Assembly (NCBI RefSeq): GCF_014207255.1
Contig: NZ_JACHCZ010000006.1
Location: 248,001 to 312,000, forward strand
Direction: 5' to 3'
Origin: Pseudomonas sp. JAI120
GTDB taxonomy: Bacteria > Pseudomonadota > Gammaproteobacteria > Pseudomonadales > Pseudomonadaceae
DNA length: 64,000 bases
The notes below the pieces were generated by a model, which had not been told where the DNA came from, did no database searches, and saw only the letters and a program-made list of their open reading frames with translations. Shown here one piece after another: positions 54,291 through 63,235 of the stretch (position 1 is its first letter; each line of letters begins with the position of its first letter). Made by a program: the position numbers and the translations under genes.

Positions 54291-56468
54291 TCATACGCGG
54301 AACTGATCCATCAGCTTCATTTGTTGATTGGCTCGTGCATTGAGCTGACTACTGACCTGCGCCGACTCAGCCGCTTGTTCAGTCAGCGCTTCGGTCACGC
54401 CGCGGATGGTTGAGACATTGCGATTGACCTCTTCGGCCACAGAGCTTTGTTCCTCCGCCGCACTTGCAATCTGCAGGTTCATATCGCTGATCACTGTCAC
54501 CGCATCGCTGATTTTGCCTAATGCCTGCACTGCTTGTTGGATCTGCTCGGCGTTCTCCTGGGCCAGCGTCTGGCTTGAATGCATGGTTGCCACCACGCCA
54601 CGCGTGCCAGTCTGGATACGCTCGATGACCAGTCGGATTTGTTCGACGGAGTCCTGGGTTCTTTTGGCAAGATTGCGCACTTCATCGGCGACTACCGCAA
54701 AACCACGACCGCTTTCCCCGGCCCTTGCCGCCTCAATCGCAGCGTTGAGGGCCAACAGGTTGGTTTGTTCGGCAATGCTGCGGATGACTTCGAGTACCGA
54801 GCCGATTTGCTCGCTGTTGACCGCCAAAGCTTCGACTTCCGCGACGGCCTTGCTGACCTCGCTAGCCAAGGCGTTGATGTCGCGAGTGCTTCTTTCGATG
54901 ATGGTAATGCCTTCTCTTGACGCTTCGTCGGCACCTCGCGCAGCCTTGGCGGCGCTCGAAGCGCTGTGTGCGACTTCATGTGCCGTCGCGCTCATTTCGT
55001 TAGAGGCTGTTGCCAGCTGATCGATTTCGCGAAATTGCACCTGCATCCCTTCACTGGTCTGCCTCGAGATTTCCGAGGACTGGTCGGCAGTGCCGCGAGC
55101 GTCAGTAATGCTCTGCTTGATCTGTGCGATGGTAGGTTGCAGTTTGTCGAGGAAACGGTTGAACCAGTTCGCCAACTCGCCCAGTTCGTCTTTCTTGCTG
55201 TAGTTCAGTCGCTGTGTCAGGTCGCCGTCGCCGCTGGCAATTGCCTTGAGCATCTGAGCGACCCTGTTGATGGGGCGCGTTACGCCAGAGGCGGTGAACC
55301 AGATGAGCAGCAGGCCCAGCAGTCCAGCGCCTGTTGCGACCAGCAGCGACTTCAGGGTGTCGCGGGTTTGCGCCTGGTCAAGCAATGTTTGAAGTTCCAA
55401 TGAGTCGGCCAGCAGTACGTCCCTGGGCAGGTCAATCACCACCCCCCACGCCGCGGCGCCAGGGATGGGCGCAACTGGGTAGACCGCGCGGATCAATTCG
55501 TCCTGACTCAGCACCACCGGCTTTTTGAGTTGCAATGCACTGAGCACTGCCTTGCTTTCATCTCCCAAAGGGACGCTGATGTGTTTGCCGATCTGACCGG
55601 CATCCTTGCTGTAGGCGGCGAGGACACCGCTGTCCGAAACAATCAGCATACGGCCCGAGCCGTTGAACAGCGTCTGCTGGGCATCACTGGCTGCCGCTTG
55701 CAAAGCCCCGAGTGCGAGGTCCACGCCAATGACGCCGATGACCTTGCCATCGGCAATCAAGGGCATGGAGAGGGTGGTCATCAGTTGTGCCATTCCCGCC
55801 TGGGTATCGATAAAGGGTGCCATCAGGCAGGTGTGTCGAGTGTCTCGCGGACAGGTGTACCAACTGTTATAGGGGACGCCGCTGATACTCAGCTCGGTCT
55901 TTTGCAAATCGTCTTCGGGAATCACGATATTGACCGACTGACCGGCGCCCCGATTCCAGCCGCTGGTAAAACGCCCTTTTTCATTGGAGGCACGCGCGGC
56001 GTCGTTGATGAACTCACTGTCTTTACCTTCCAGCGCATTGGGCTCGTAAAGCACCCAAAGCCCCAATATCTGCGGATTGTGATCAAAGGTGGTCTTGAGG
56101 CTCTGGGTCAGCTCTTCACGCAGCGTGGCGGCAGCCAAGCCTTGCCGGGCTGCTATAGTGCGCAAGTTGGAGGCTTGGTCGGAAAGAACGGTGAGCATCA
56201 GCAGACTATCGCCGAAGGCCCTTTGCAGCTTACTCGCCTGCTCTGCGGCCTTGGCCTGCAGCAGGTCGTCCCCGCTTTCCGTCAGCATCTTGCTGCTCGA
56301 CGTACTGATCAACAGGTTGTTCTGACTGCTTTGGTAGAGATTCAGGCTGACGATCAGGCCAATCACGCCCAAGAGGCACAATCCGGAGAGAAGGGTGATC
56401 TTTAAGCGGATGGAGAGAGTGTCGAGCATTGGGTTATCTCGCTTGGGAGCAATGTGGGGGTTGACCAT
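54291..56468 (-). CDS. Methyl-accepting chemotaxis protein with dCache-type sensor
   Basis: The longest frame has 725 residues; an ATG at 56429 immediately before the first membrane helix is a likely alternative start (712 residues). A periplasmic double-Cache-like sensor (to about 350), a second helix, HAMP and a signalling tail with the hairpin EQTNLLALNAAIEAARAGESG follow. The sensor contains a Cys pair in YTCPRDTRHTCLMAPF, shared with the receptor at 30.7 kb, so the two are paralogues. The ligand is unknown. No neighbour on this side indicates one. Confidence 0.9.
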   Translation of the reverse strand: MVNPHIAPKRDNPMLDTLSIRLKITLLSGLCLLGVIGLIVSLNLYQSSQNNLLISTSSSKMLTESGDDLLQAKAAEQASKLQRAFGDSLLMLTVLSDQASNLRTIAARQGLAAATLREELTQSLKTTFDHNPQILGLWVLYEPNALEGKDSEFINDAARASNEKGRFTSGWNRGAGQSVNIVIPEDDLQKTELSISGVPYNSWYTCPRDTRHTCLMAPFIDTQAGMAQLMTTLSMPLIADGKVIGVIGVDLALGALQAAASDAQQTLFNGSGRMLIVSDSGVLAAYSKDAGQIGKHISVPLGDESKAVLSALQLKKPVVLSQDELIRAVYPVAPIPGAAAWGVVIDLPRDVLLADSLELQTLLDQAQTRDTLKSLLVATGAGLLGLLLIWFTASGVTRPINRVAQMLKAIASGDGDLTQRLNYSKKDELGELANWFNRFLDKLQPTIAQIKQSITDARGTADQSSEISRQTSEGMQVQFREIDQLATASNEMSATAHEVAHSASSAAKAARGADEASREGITIIERSTRDINALASEVSKAVAEVEALAVNSEQIGSVLEVIRSIAEQTNLLALNAAIEAARAGESGRGFAVVADEVRNLAKRTQDSVEQIRLVIERIQTGTRGVVATMHSSQTLAQENAEQIQQAVQALGKISDAVTVISDMNLQIASAAEEQSSVAEEVNRNVSTIRGVTEALTEQAAESAQVSSQLNARANQQMKLMDQFRV

Positions 56469-57369
56469 CAGCTGGCCTGATCCACTGACTTCTTATTGTG
56501 TATGTACCTTCATCGGCAGAGATGCAATTTTAATAAGCCAGATATGTAACGAGTTTTTGTATGCGTACCAACATCGACTGCCCGGTCAATTAACCTCGAT
56601 CAGGCAGCAGTGCTGCGCTTCATGATCGCTCTTTCCGCCAGAATGTCTCTTTGGCATTATCTGGTGCTTCGTGTTCCAAACCCATACACAAATAAAAAGG
56701 TTTATCATTCTCATCGTGACGCGCCGACTGAAATGTTTCTTTATGCATTTAAGCGTCTAAGCCTCACCACCTCACTGAGTCAGATAGAGCCAAGCGCCAT
56801 GAGAAGGATCGTTCTATTTATGTTATGCCAGCGAATACACCTTGTAGCGATTGGCAGGCATCCACTGATGCGGTAGGTGAATTGTCCGGACGCTTACCTG
56901 CCAGATAACCTTACGGTCTTATCGGCATCATGGTCACTGGGGTGAACGAAGCGACGTTCTGTCTGAACTTGAGCCTCTCACGGATACCTGTCATGTAGCC
57001 TGATAGAGCTGTTTACAGCAATTACTATTGAGTACATAATTGAGGCCATAGATGAAACGCAACGTCATGAATGTAGTAAGATTTCAAAGACTTGGAAGGT
57101 GAGTTATGATCCCGTCCGCTGCGCCATATTTGCTTCCGCCAAGGCCCATTGAGCGCCTGGAAGCCACGGAAATAGCGGCCTTGTGCCGCTATTTTTCGTT
57201 TCTGGATTCCACTGGAATCCACCTCCAGCCACTTGAAAATTGACCCAAGGCGGATTGCTGATTGTTGTCCCAGCAATTGTGGATAAGCACAGCAGCAGTG
57301 TCTTGGTGAAGGCTCATCTGGCCCCACCGCATGCAGGCGTTGCAATCTGAACGCAAGCCGGCGTCTCGG
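56469..57369. other. Intergenic region with one strong terminator
   Basis: About 900 bp between two leftward chemoreceptor genes. The upstream promoter of the 54.3-kb receptor must lie in the left half. A terminator sits at 57169-57197. The sequence TGAAAATTGACCC near 57234 is reminiscent of insertion-sequence ends, but no transposase is present. Confidence 0.4.
57169..57197. terminator. Strong hairpin terminator after the 57.4-kb chemoreceptor
   Basis: AAATAGCGGC pairs with GCCGCTATTT around a short loop and is followed by T residues. The A-rich left side suits termination in both directions. It would end the leftward prpF-to-receptor operon. Confidence 0.75.
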
Positions 57370-59040
57370 TTAAATCTTGAATTGCCTCAACAGGCCTTCC
57401 AGGCGATGACCGATGGCGTACAGCTCATCGACCGTGTGTACGCCGCTTTGCGTCTGGTCTGCGACGTTTTCAATCGCGCGGGCTATCTGATGGACGCTGC
57501 GATTGATTTCTTCGGCGACCGACGTCTGCTCTTGCGCGGCGCTGGCGATGTGCGCGTTCATCGTATTGATGGTGACGATCAACTCGACCGCTTTGCCCAG
57601 CGATTGCCCGGCTTGTTCCGCGTGCTGGCTGGCACCATGACCTGCTGCGCCGGAATGACTCATCGCTGTGACGACCTTCGTGGTGGCCTGGTTAAGGCGC
57701 TCGATCATCGCTTGAATTTCCTGGGTGCTGAGTTGCGTCCGGCTTGCCAGCGCACGTACTTCGTCGGCAACCACGGCAAATCCGCGACCCGCGTCCCCGG
57801 CTCGTGCCGCTTCGATCGCGGCATTGAGTGCCAGGAGGTTGGTTTGCTCGGCGATCGAGCGGATGACATCCAGCACTGTGACAATGCCTTCTACATCGCC
57901 TTGCAGGCTTTTCAACGAGACACCTCCCGCGGACAGGTCCTCGGTCAGGGTGCCCAACCGGCCGATGCTTTCATTGACGACCTGCCTGGCGTGCTGGGCC
58001 TGCAAGTCGGTTTCGCCAGCTGCATCCGAAGCGCTTTGGGCGCTGATGGCTACCTCTTGCGCCGCGGATGACATCTGATTAATTGCTGCGGCGACCTGAT
58101 CGGTTTCCTGGCGTTGCTGTTCCATGACCTGATCGATGCATTTGCTCTGTTCGGCCACCTGGGTGACCGATGTATTCAGCTCTCGGGCCATGCCGACGAT
58201 CTGGCTGACCAGCCCGTGAATCTTATCGACGAAGGCATTGAACGACACGGCCACCTGGCCGAACTCGTCGCGGCTGATGGGTAAGCGCCGCGTCAGATCG
58301 CCTTCGCCCGCTGCGATTTCATCAAGGTGCTCGCGAATCCGCGACAGCGGACGCAGGCTGCTTTTAACCAATAACAATGCGAGCACGCCGGTGATCCCGA
58401 GCGCAATCAGGGCAATGACGGTTATCCCATAGACGAGGCTGCGCACACGCTGATGGATTTCTCCACGCACCTGGGCAACCTGGCTTTCGATACTGTCGAG
58501 GTTAATCGCGGTGACCACCACCATGTCCCAGGCGGGCAGGTAAAAGCTGTAGGCCAGCTTGGGAACGACTTTATCCGTATTGATCAGGGCTCCCGAATAG
58601 TTGACGAAGTGGGTGTCGTTCTTCGCTGCGGCAACCATTTCCCGGTTCAGGTAAATTCCGTTCTTGTCTTTGCGGTCGCTCATGTCAGTGCCGACGCCTT
58701 CGCGGCTGTCGCCCCGAAACAGGCGCACGACCTGACTGTCGTAACCGATAAAATAGCCGTCGTCCCCATACTTCATTTGCGACAGTCGCGCGATCGCCAG
58801 CGCACGCGTTGCTTTGTCCCCCGTCTCTGCCTGCACATACAGGTCCGCTACTGAGGTTCGGGCAAGGTTGGCGTAGTCTTTCAAGCGCTCCCGGCTTTCA
58901 TCAAGCAGGCGTTCCCGAGTCACCGTGACTTCCTGCTCGGCGCTCGACAGCAAGGTGGTGCTCGTTGTCAGCGCCAGCACCGTGGATAACAGCACCACCG
59001 GGGCCAGCACCAGCATCAGTACTCTATTTTTAAACAGCAT
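57370..59040 (-). CDS. Methyl-accepting chemotaxis protein with single-Cache sensor
   Basis: This 556-residue receptor has a membrane helix at about 8-30, a single Cache_2-type periplasmic sensor (YGDDGYFIGYDSQ, about 90-102), a second helix near 205, HAMP, and a signalling domain with EQTNLLALNAAIEAARAGDAG. It lies 59 bp downstream of the OprD porin gene on the same strand, at the end of a transport operon. Such sensors often bind carboxylates; a di/tricarboxylate ligand is inferred from the neighbours. Confidence 0.9.
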   Translation of the reverse strand: MLFKNRVLMLVLAPVVLLSTVLALTTSTTLLSSAEQEVTVTRERLLDESRERLKDYANLARTSVADLYVQAETGDKATRALAIARLSQMKYGDDGYFIGYDSQVVRLFRGDSREGVGTDMSDRKDKNGIYLNREMVAAAKNDTHFVNYSGALINTDKVVPKLAYSFYLPAWDMVVVTAINLDSIESQVAQVRGEIHQRVRSLVYGITVIALIALGITGVLALLLVKSSLRPLSRIREHLDEIAAGEGDLTRRLPISRDEFGQVAVSFNAFVDKIHGLVSQIVGMARELNTSVTQVAEQSKCIDQVMEQQRQETDQVAAAINQMSSAAQEVAISAQSASDAAGETDLQAQHARQVVNESIGRLGTLTEDLSAGGVSLKSLQGDVEGIVTVLDVIRSIAEQTNLLALNAAIEAARAGDAGRGFAVVADEVRALASRTQLSTQEIQAMIERLNQATTKVVTAMSHSGAAGHGASQHAEQAGQSLGKAVELIVTINTMNAHIASAAQEQTSVAEEINRSVHQIARAIENVADQTQSGVHTVDELYAIGHRLEGLLRQFKI

Positions 59041-59099
59041 GCTTGGGGTTCCTCACCTGAATCTGTATGAACGCGGCCGCTAGGGCCGCGATCGTCGAC

Positions 59100-60353
59100 T
59101 TACCAAAGGGCGATGTCATAGGTGAGGTAGAGGCGGTTGCTGTCGCGGCCTCGGGAAAATTCAGAGCGGTAGACATAGTTGCGCATGCGCACACCCAGCC
59201 CCTTGAACGTGCCGGCCTGCACAACGTAGGCCAGCTCGGCATCACGCTCCCATTCCTTGACCGTGGTCGTGGACTTGCCGTCATTGCCGCTCAGGTAGCG
59301 CGCACTGAAGGTGAGGCCGGGCACGCCGACGGCGGCGAAGTTGTAACCGTAGTTGAGCATCCAGGTCTTTTCGTCTTCTTCGATGAACTTGCCGATGCCG
59401 GCGTTGCTGAACGAGTACACGGTTGCGCCGCTGATGTAGGGCAGGCCGGCGTCACCGCGCAGGGTCTGATAGCCCCCGCCGACGGTATGCCCGGCGATGG
59501 CGTAGGACAGTTGGCCGCTGAGCATGTCATTGTCGATTTTGCCGGCGTAGGCCGAGCCGCTGTCAACGCTGTTGAAGTAGCGCAGGTCGCTGGTCAGCAC
59601 GCCACCGGCCAACGGCAGGTCGTGCTGGATACCGGCGAAGTTCTGTCGGTAAAAGTTCTCCAGCTCCCCGTAGAAATAGCTCAGGCGAACATTCTTGCCC
59701 CATTTGTACTCGGCCCCGGCGTAATTGAAATCGCCCGACTTTTCCCCGCTGTAGCCGTCAGGCACGATCGGCACGCTGTCGGTGGAGTCGCGCAGTTTGA
59801 AACGGTCCAGATGCCCGCCGGTGACGGTCAGGTTCTCAATGTCGCTGCTGCTGACCTGGGTGCCCTGGTAGGTCTGGGGCAATAAGCGTGCATCGTTGTA
59901 AATCAGCACCGGCGTCTTGGGCAGCAAGGTGCCGTACTTGACGGTGGTTTTGGCGAACCTGGCTTTTGCGGTAGCGCCGGCGCTGGCAAACTCGTCGGCC
60001 GCTCTCCCGTCATCATGCAGCGGCATGAGCCCGGTGCCGCTGCGACCACGGCCGGAGTCGAGCTTTACGCCATACAGCCCCAGGGCATCCACGCCGAAGC
60101 CGAGGGTGCCGGCGGTAAATCCGGACTGATAGTCCAGCAGAAATCCCTGGGCCCATTCGGTGCGTTCACTTTTTGCGGTGCGCGCAGCCCGTGCGCTCAA
60201 GCCGTGCTCGTCGCGAAAGTTCTCGTTGAAATACACGTTACGCAGTTGCAGCTTGAGTTTGCTGTCATCAATAAAACCTTCGGCGTTGGCCCCTGCGACG
60301 GGTACCAGGCCTAACGCGCAAAACAAAGCCCGACGGGTATACACATGGTTCAT
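59100..60353 (-). CDS. OprD-family outer-membrane porin
   Basis: This 417-residue protein has a signal peptide ending after AGANA (about residue 24). The mature start EGFIDDSKLKLQLRNVYFNENF is the OprD-family hallmark. The barrel ends with an aromatic-rich strand (LTYDIALW). It lies between a CitMHS transporter gene and a chemoreceptor gene and is likely the outer-membrane entry for the carboxylate they handle. Confidence 0.92.
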   Translation of the reverse strand: MNHVYTRRALFCALGLVPVAGANAEGFIDDSKLKLQLRNVYFNENFRDEHGLSARAARTAKSERTEWAQGFLLDYQSGFTAGTLGFGVDALGLYGVKLDSGRGRSGTGLMPLHDDGRAADEFASAGATAKARFAKTTVKYGTLLPKTPVLIYNDARLLPQTYQGTQVSSSDIENLTVTGGHLDRFKLRDSTDSVPIVPDGYSGEKSGDFNYAGAEYKWGKNVRLSYFYGELENFYRQNFAGIQHDLPLAGGVLTSDLRYFNSVDSGSAYAGKIDNDMLSGQLSYAIAGHTVGGGYQTLRGDAGLPYISGATVYSFSNAGIGKFIEEDEKTWMLNYGYNFAAVGVPGLTFSARYLSGNDGKSTTTVKEWERDAELAYVVQAGTFKGLGVRMRNYVYRSEFSRGRDSNRLYLTYDIALW

Positions 60354-60444
60354 GGCAAATGACTCGTTGTTGTTATTTGGGGTACAGGGCGATACGCGCC
60401 TCGTGAGTGAGGCGCGTTGGAAGGCAGCAGAGGTTATGGGTGAA

Positions 60445-61749
60445 TCAGGTGAACAGGCTGATGGCCCCGGTCAACAAGGCCAGCGCGGTGACGACCAGAG
60501 AGGTCAGTACGGCCCATTTGACGGTGGCTTTCTGGAAGTCGCCGATATCGCGATCGACCATGCCCACCAGCAACAGGGTTGAGGCCACCAGCGGACTCAT
60601 GAGGTGCACGGGCTGCCCCAGGATCGAGGCGCGCGCGATTTCCACCGGGTCGATGCCATAAGCGGCGGCGGCATTGGCAAGGATCGGCACCACACCGAAG
60701 TAGTAGGCGTCGTTGGACAGCACGAAGGTCAGCGGCATGCTGGTGATCGCAACCACCAGTGGGAACAGATGACCCCAGGACGGCGGGATCCAGTCGACCA
60801 GGGTCTGCGCCAGGGCGTCGACCATCTTGGTGCCGGAAAAAATCCCGGCAAAGATCCCGGCGGCGAATACCAGCAATACCACGGTCATGGCATTGCCCGA
60901 GTGCGCCAGGATGCGTTCTTTCTGAATGTCCAATTGGGGGTAGTTGATCATCAGCGCGAGTACAAAACCGATCAGGAACAGGATCGCGGAATGCATCAGC
61001 CCCATCACCAGGGCCGCCATCACCGCAATCACCAGCACCAGATTGACGTAGGCCAGCTTCGGACGTTTGTGGGGTGTGTCCTCGAGAATCGCGTTGATGT
61101 AGCAATCGCCGCCGCCGCTCTGCAGTTGCACGTTACCGATACGTTTGCGCTCTGCGCGCCCCAGGATGAAGGCGGTGAAGACCACCCACGCGGCTCCGCC
61201 GATCATGGTCGGCAGCAGCGGCACGAAGTATTCGCCGGCATCCAGGCCCAGCGCGGCAATAGCGCGCGTCGCGGGGCCGCCCCAGGGCGTCATGCCGCTC
61301 ATGATGCTCAAGGACAGCATGGAGATGGTCGCCAGGATCATCGGGTTCATGCCGATACGTTTATACAGCGGCAGCATCGCTGCGCAGGTAATCATGTAGG
61401 TCGTTGTCCCGTCGCCGTCGAGTGCGACCAGCAGCGACAGCAGGGCGGTGCCCACCGCGATCTTCATCGGGTCGCCATTGACCCGCTTGAGAATTTTGCG
61501 GATCAGTGGGTCGAACAGGCCCGCGTCGATCATCAGGCCAAAGAACAGGATCGCAAACAGCAGCAGCGCGGCAGACGGAGCGACCATTTTCAGGCCGTCG
61601 AGCATCATCTTGCCGGTGGTGCCGCCAAAGCCGCCAATCACCGCGAAGACGATGGGGACTACGGTGAGCGCGACGATCGGCGATAAGCGCTTCGTCATGA
61701 TGAGGAAGGTGAATACGACCACCATGGCCAAGCCAAGGAAAGCGAGCAT
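60445..61749 (-). CDS. CitMHS-family citrate/carboxylate-proton symporter
   Basis: This 434-residue protein has about 11-12 membrane helices and the CitMHS pattern (ALDGDGTTTYMITCAAMLPLY, then MTPWGGPATRA). Family members import citrate or related tricarboxylates, some as metal complexes. Together with an aconitate/PrpF-type isomerase gene, this suggests aconitate, tricarballylate or similar as substrate. Specificity is inferred. Confidence 0.9.
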   Translation of the reverse strand: MLAFLGLAMVVVFTFLIMTKRLSPIVALTVVPIVFAVIGGFGGTTGKMMLDGLKMVAPSAALLLFAILFFGLMIDAGLFDPLIRKILKRVNGDPMKIAVGTALLSLLVALDGDGTTTYMITCAAMLPLYKRIGMNPMILATISMLSLSIMSGMTPWGGPATRAIAALGLDAGEYFVPLLPTMIGGAAWVVFTAFILGRAERKRIGNVQLQSGGGDCYINAILEDTPHKRPKLAYVNLVLVIAVMAALVMGLMHSAILFLIGFVLALMINYPQLDIQKERILAHSGNAMTVVLLVFAAGIFAGIFSGTKMVDALAQTLVDWIPPSWGHLFPLVVAITSMPLTFVLSNDAYYFGVVPILANAAAAYGIDPVEIARASILGQPVHLMSPLVASTLLLVGMVDRDIGDFQKATVKWAVLTSLVVTALALLTGAISLFT

Positions 61750-61877
61750 AGGACGATTCTCTTGTTGTTATCGTAATAATGGCTGGCGCCGAGGCGCACG
61801 AGCCCTGACCCGCCGGGCGGCAAGCGGCGCCGAGCGGGGAGGGGGTTCAGTCAGGGGTAAGCGTTATCCGGTTGTTG

Positions 61878-63179
61878 CTAGACGTGTTTGGTGACCGTCA
61901 GGTCTTGCCAGGCTTTCTCCGGTGCCGCGCAAGATTTGCCATCGAGCACCCGGTTCAGCGTTTCGCGGTGGCAGGCGTTTTCAGACATCGAAATAACCAC
62001 CGTCGCGACCGCGTTGCTGGCCAGGCTGGTCAGCGCGCGCGCTTCAGACATGAAGCGGTCAACGCCGATCAGCAGTGCCAGGCCGGCCAATGGGATGTCG
62101 TGAATGACCGTCAGGGTCGAGGCCAGTGCCACGAAACCGCTGCCGGTCACACCGGCGGCGCCCTTGGAGGACAGCAGCATGATCGCCAGCATGGTGATGA
62201 TTTGCGTCAGGCTCAGGTCAATGTTGCAGGCCTGGGCAATGAAAATCGCTGCCAAAGACAGGTAGATCGCCGTACCGTCCAAGTTGAACGAGTAGCCGGT
62301 AGGCAGTACCAGGCCGACGATGCCTTTTTTGCAACCCAGCGCTTCGAGTTTCTCCAACATGCGCGGCATCACCGGTTCCGTGGAGGAGGTACCGAGTACC
62401 ACCAGGAATTCTTCGCGCAAGTAGCGCAGCAGCTTCCACAGGCTGAAGCCATTGGCGCGGCAAATGCTGCCCAGTACCACGAACACGAAAAAGCCGCAGG
62501 CGATATACAAGGTCATGATCAGCTTGGCCAGCGAGCCCAGCGACGTGATGCCGTACTGACCGACGGTGAACGCCAGGGCCCCGAATGCACCGATCGGCGC
62601 AAAACGCATCAGGTAAGCGAAGATCTTGAAGACCATTTGCGAGGCGGACTCGAGTACATCGAGTACCGGCTTGCCACGTTCGCCCAGTGACGACAAGGCA
62701 AAGCCGGACAGCACGGCAATAAACAGGACCGGCAGCACTTCGCCTTTACTGAAGGCACCGATAAAGGTCTCGGGAATGATGTGCATGAAAAACTCCACAA
62801 CCCCAAGCTTTGCGGCCGACTCTGTGTACTGGCTCAAGCCTTTGGTGCTCAATTGGCTGGGATCGATGTTCATGCCGGCGCCCGGCTGGAATACATACAC
62901 CGCCACCAGGCCAATCACCAGGCTGATCACCGTCAGGCCGAAGAACAGCAGCATGGTCTTGCTGAGCAGGCGCCCAAGCGAGCGTTTGTCACTCATCCCG
63001 GCAATGCCGGTGACGATGGTGCAGAACACCACGGGGGCAATCATCATCTTGATCAGCTTGATGAACGCATCGCCCAGCGGCTTGAGTGCAATGGCCTGCT
63101 GGGCCCAGAAATGCCCGACCACGACACCGAGCACCACGGCGCAGAGGATCTGGAAGTAGAGCGATTTAACAACTTTCAT
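61878..63179 (-). CDS. dctA: DctA-type C4-dicarboxylate:cation symporter
   Basis: I chose the ATG at 63179 with GGGTGA upstream (433 residues) over 63191, which lacks a site. DAACS-family features are the membrane helices, a serine-rich re-entrant loop (GTSSTEPVMPRMLEKLEALG) and GYSFNLDGTAIYLSLAAIFIA. It imports succinate, fumarate, malate or orotate-like acids. It lies between the isomerase and the CitMHS genes. Confidence 0.92.
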   Translation of the reverse strand: MKVVKSLYFQILCAVVLGVVVGHFWAQQAIALKPLGDAFIKLIKMMIAPVVFCTIVTGIAGMSDKRSLGRLLSKTMLLFFGLTVISLVIGLVAVYVFQPGAGMNIDPSQLSTKGLSQYTESAAKLGVVEFFMHIIPETFIGAFSKGEVLPVLFIAVLSGFALSSLGERGKPVLDVLESASQMVFKIFAYLMRFAPIGAFGALAFTVGQYGITSLGSLAKLIMTLYIACGFFVFVVLGSICRANGFSLWKLLRYLREEFLVVLGTSSTEPVMPRMLEKLEALGCKKGIVGLVLPTGYSFNLDGTAIYLSLAAIFIAQACNIDLSLTQIITMLAIMLLSSKGAAGVTGSGFVALASTLTVIHDIPLAGLALLIGVDRFMSEARALTSLASNAVATVVISMSENACHRETLNRVLDGKSCAAPEKAWQDLTVTKHV

Positions 63180-63235
63180 GGCATCACCCATTTTTAGAAT
63201 TGTGTGGATGCAAAAAATGCCAACGACCGCCGTGA

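Noticed and set aside
54406..56405. Long open frames on the + strand opposite the 54.3-kb chemoreceptor
   Set aside because: They are antisense shadows of a well-supported receptor gene; no family similarity or start signals.
57025..57345. 106-codon reverse frame between the two chemoreceptor genes
   Set aside because: It spans a strong terminator hairpin and has no recognisable similarity.
57331..58854. + strand frames opposite the 57.4-kb chemoreceptor
   Set aside because: Antisense shadows of the receptor; GC-rich codon bias explains the open frames.
59067..59885. 272-codon + strand frame opposite the OprD porin
   Set aside because: Shadow frame; the porin has signal peptide and family motifs on the other strand.
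60604..62690. Long + strand frames opposite the CitMHS and DctA genes
   Set aside because: Composition is rich in His, Gln and Arg as expected for antisense of membrane proteins; not genes.
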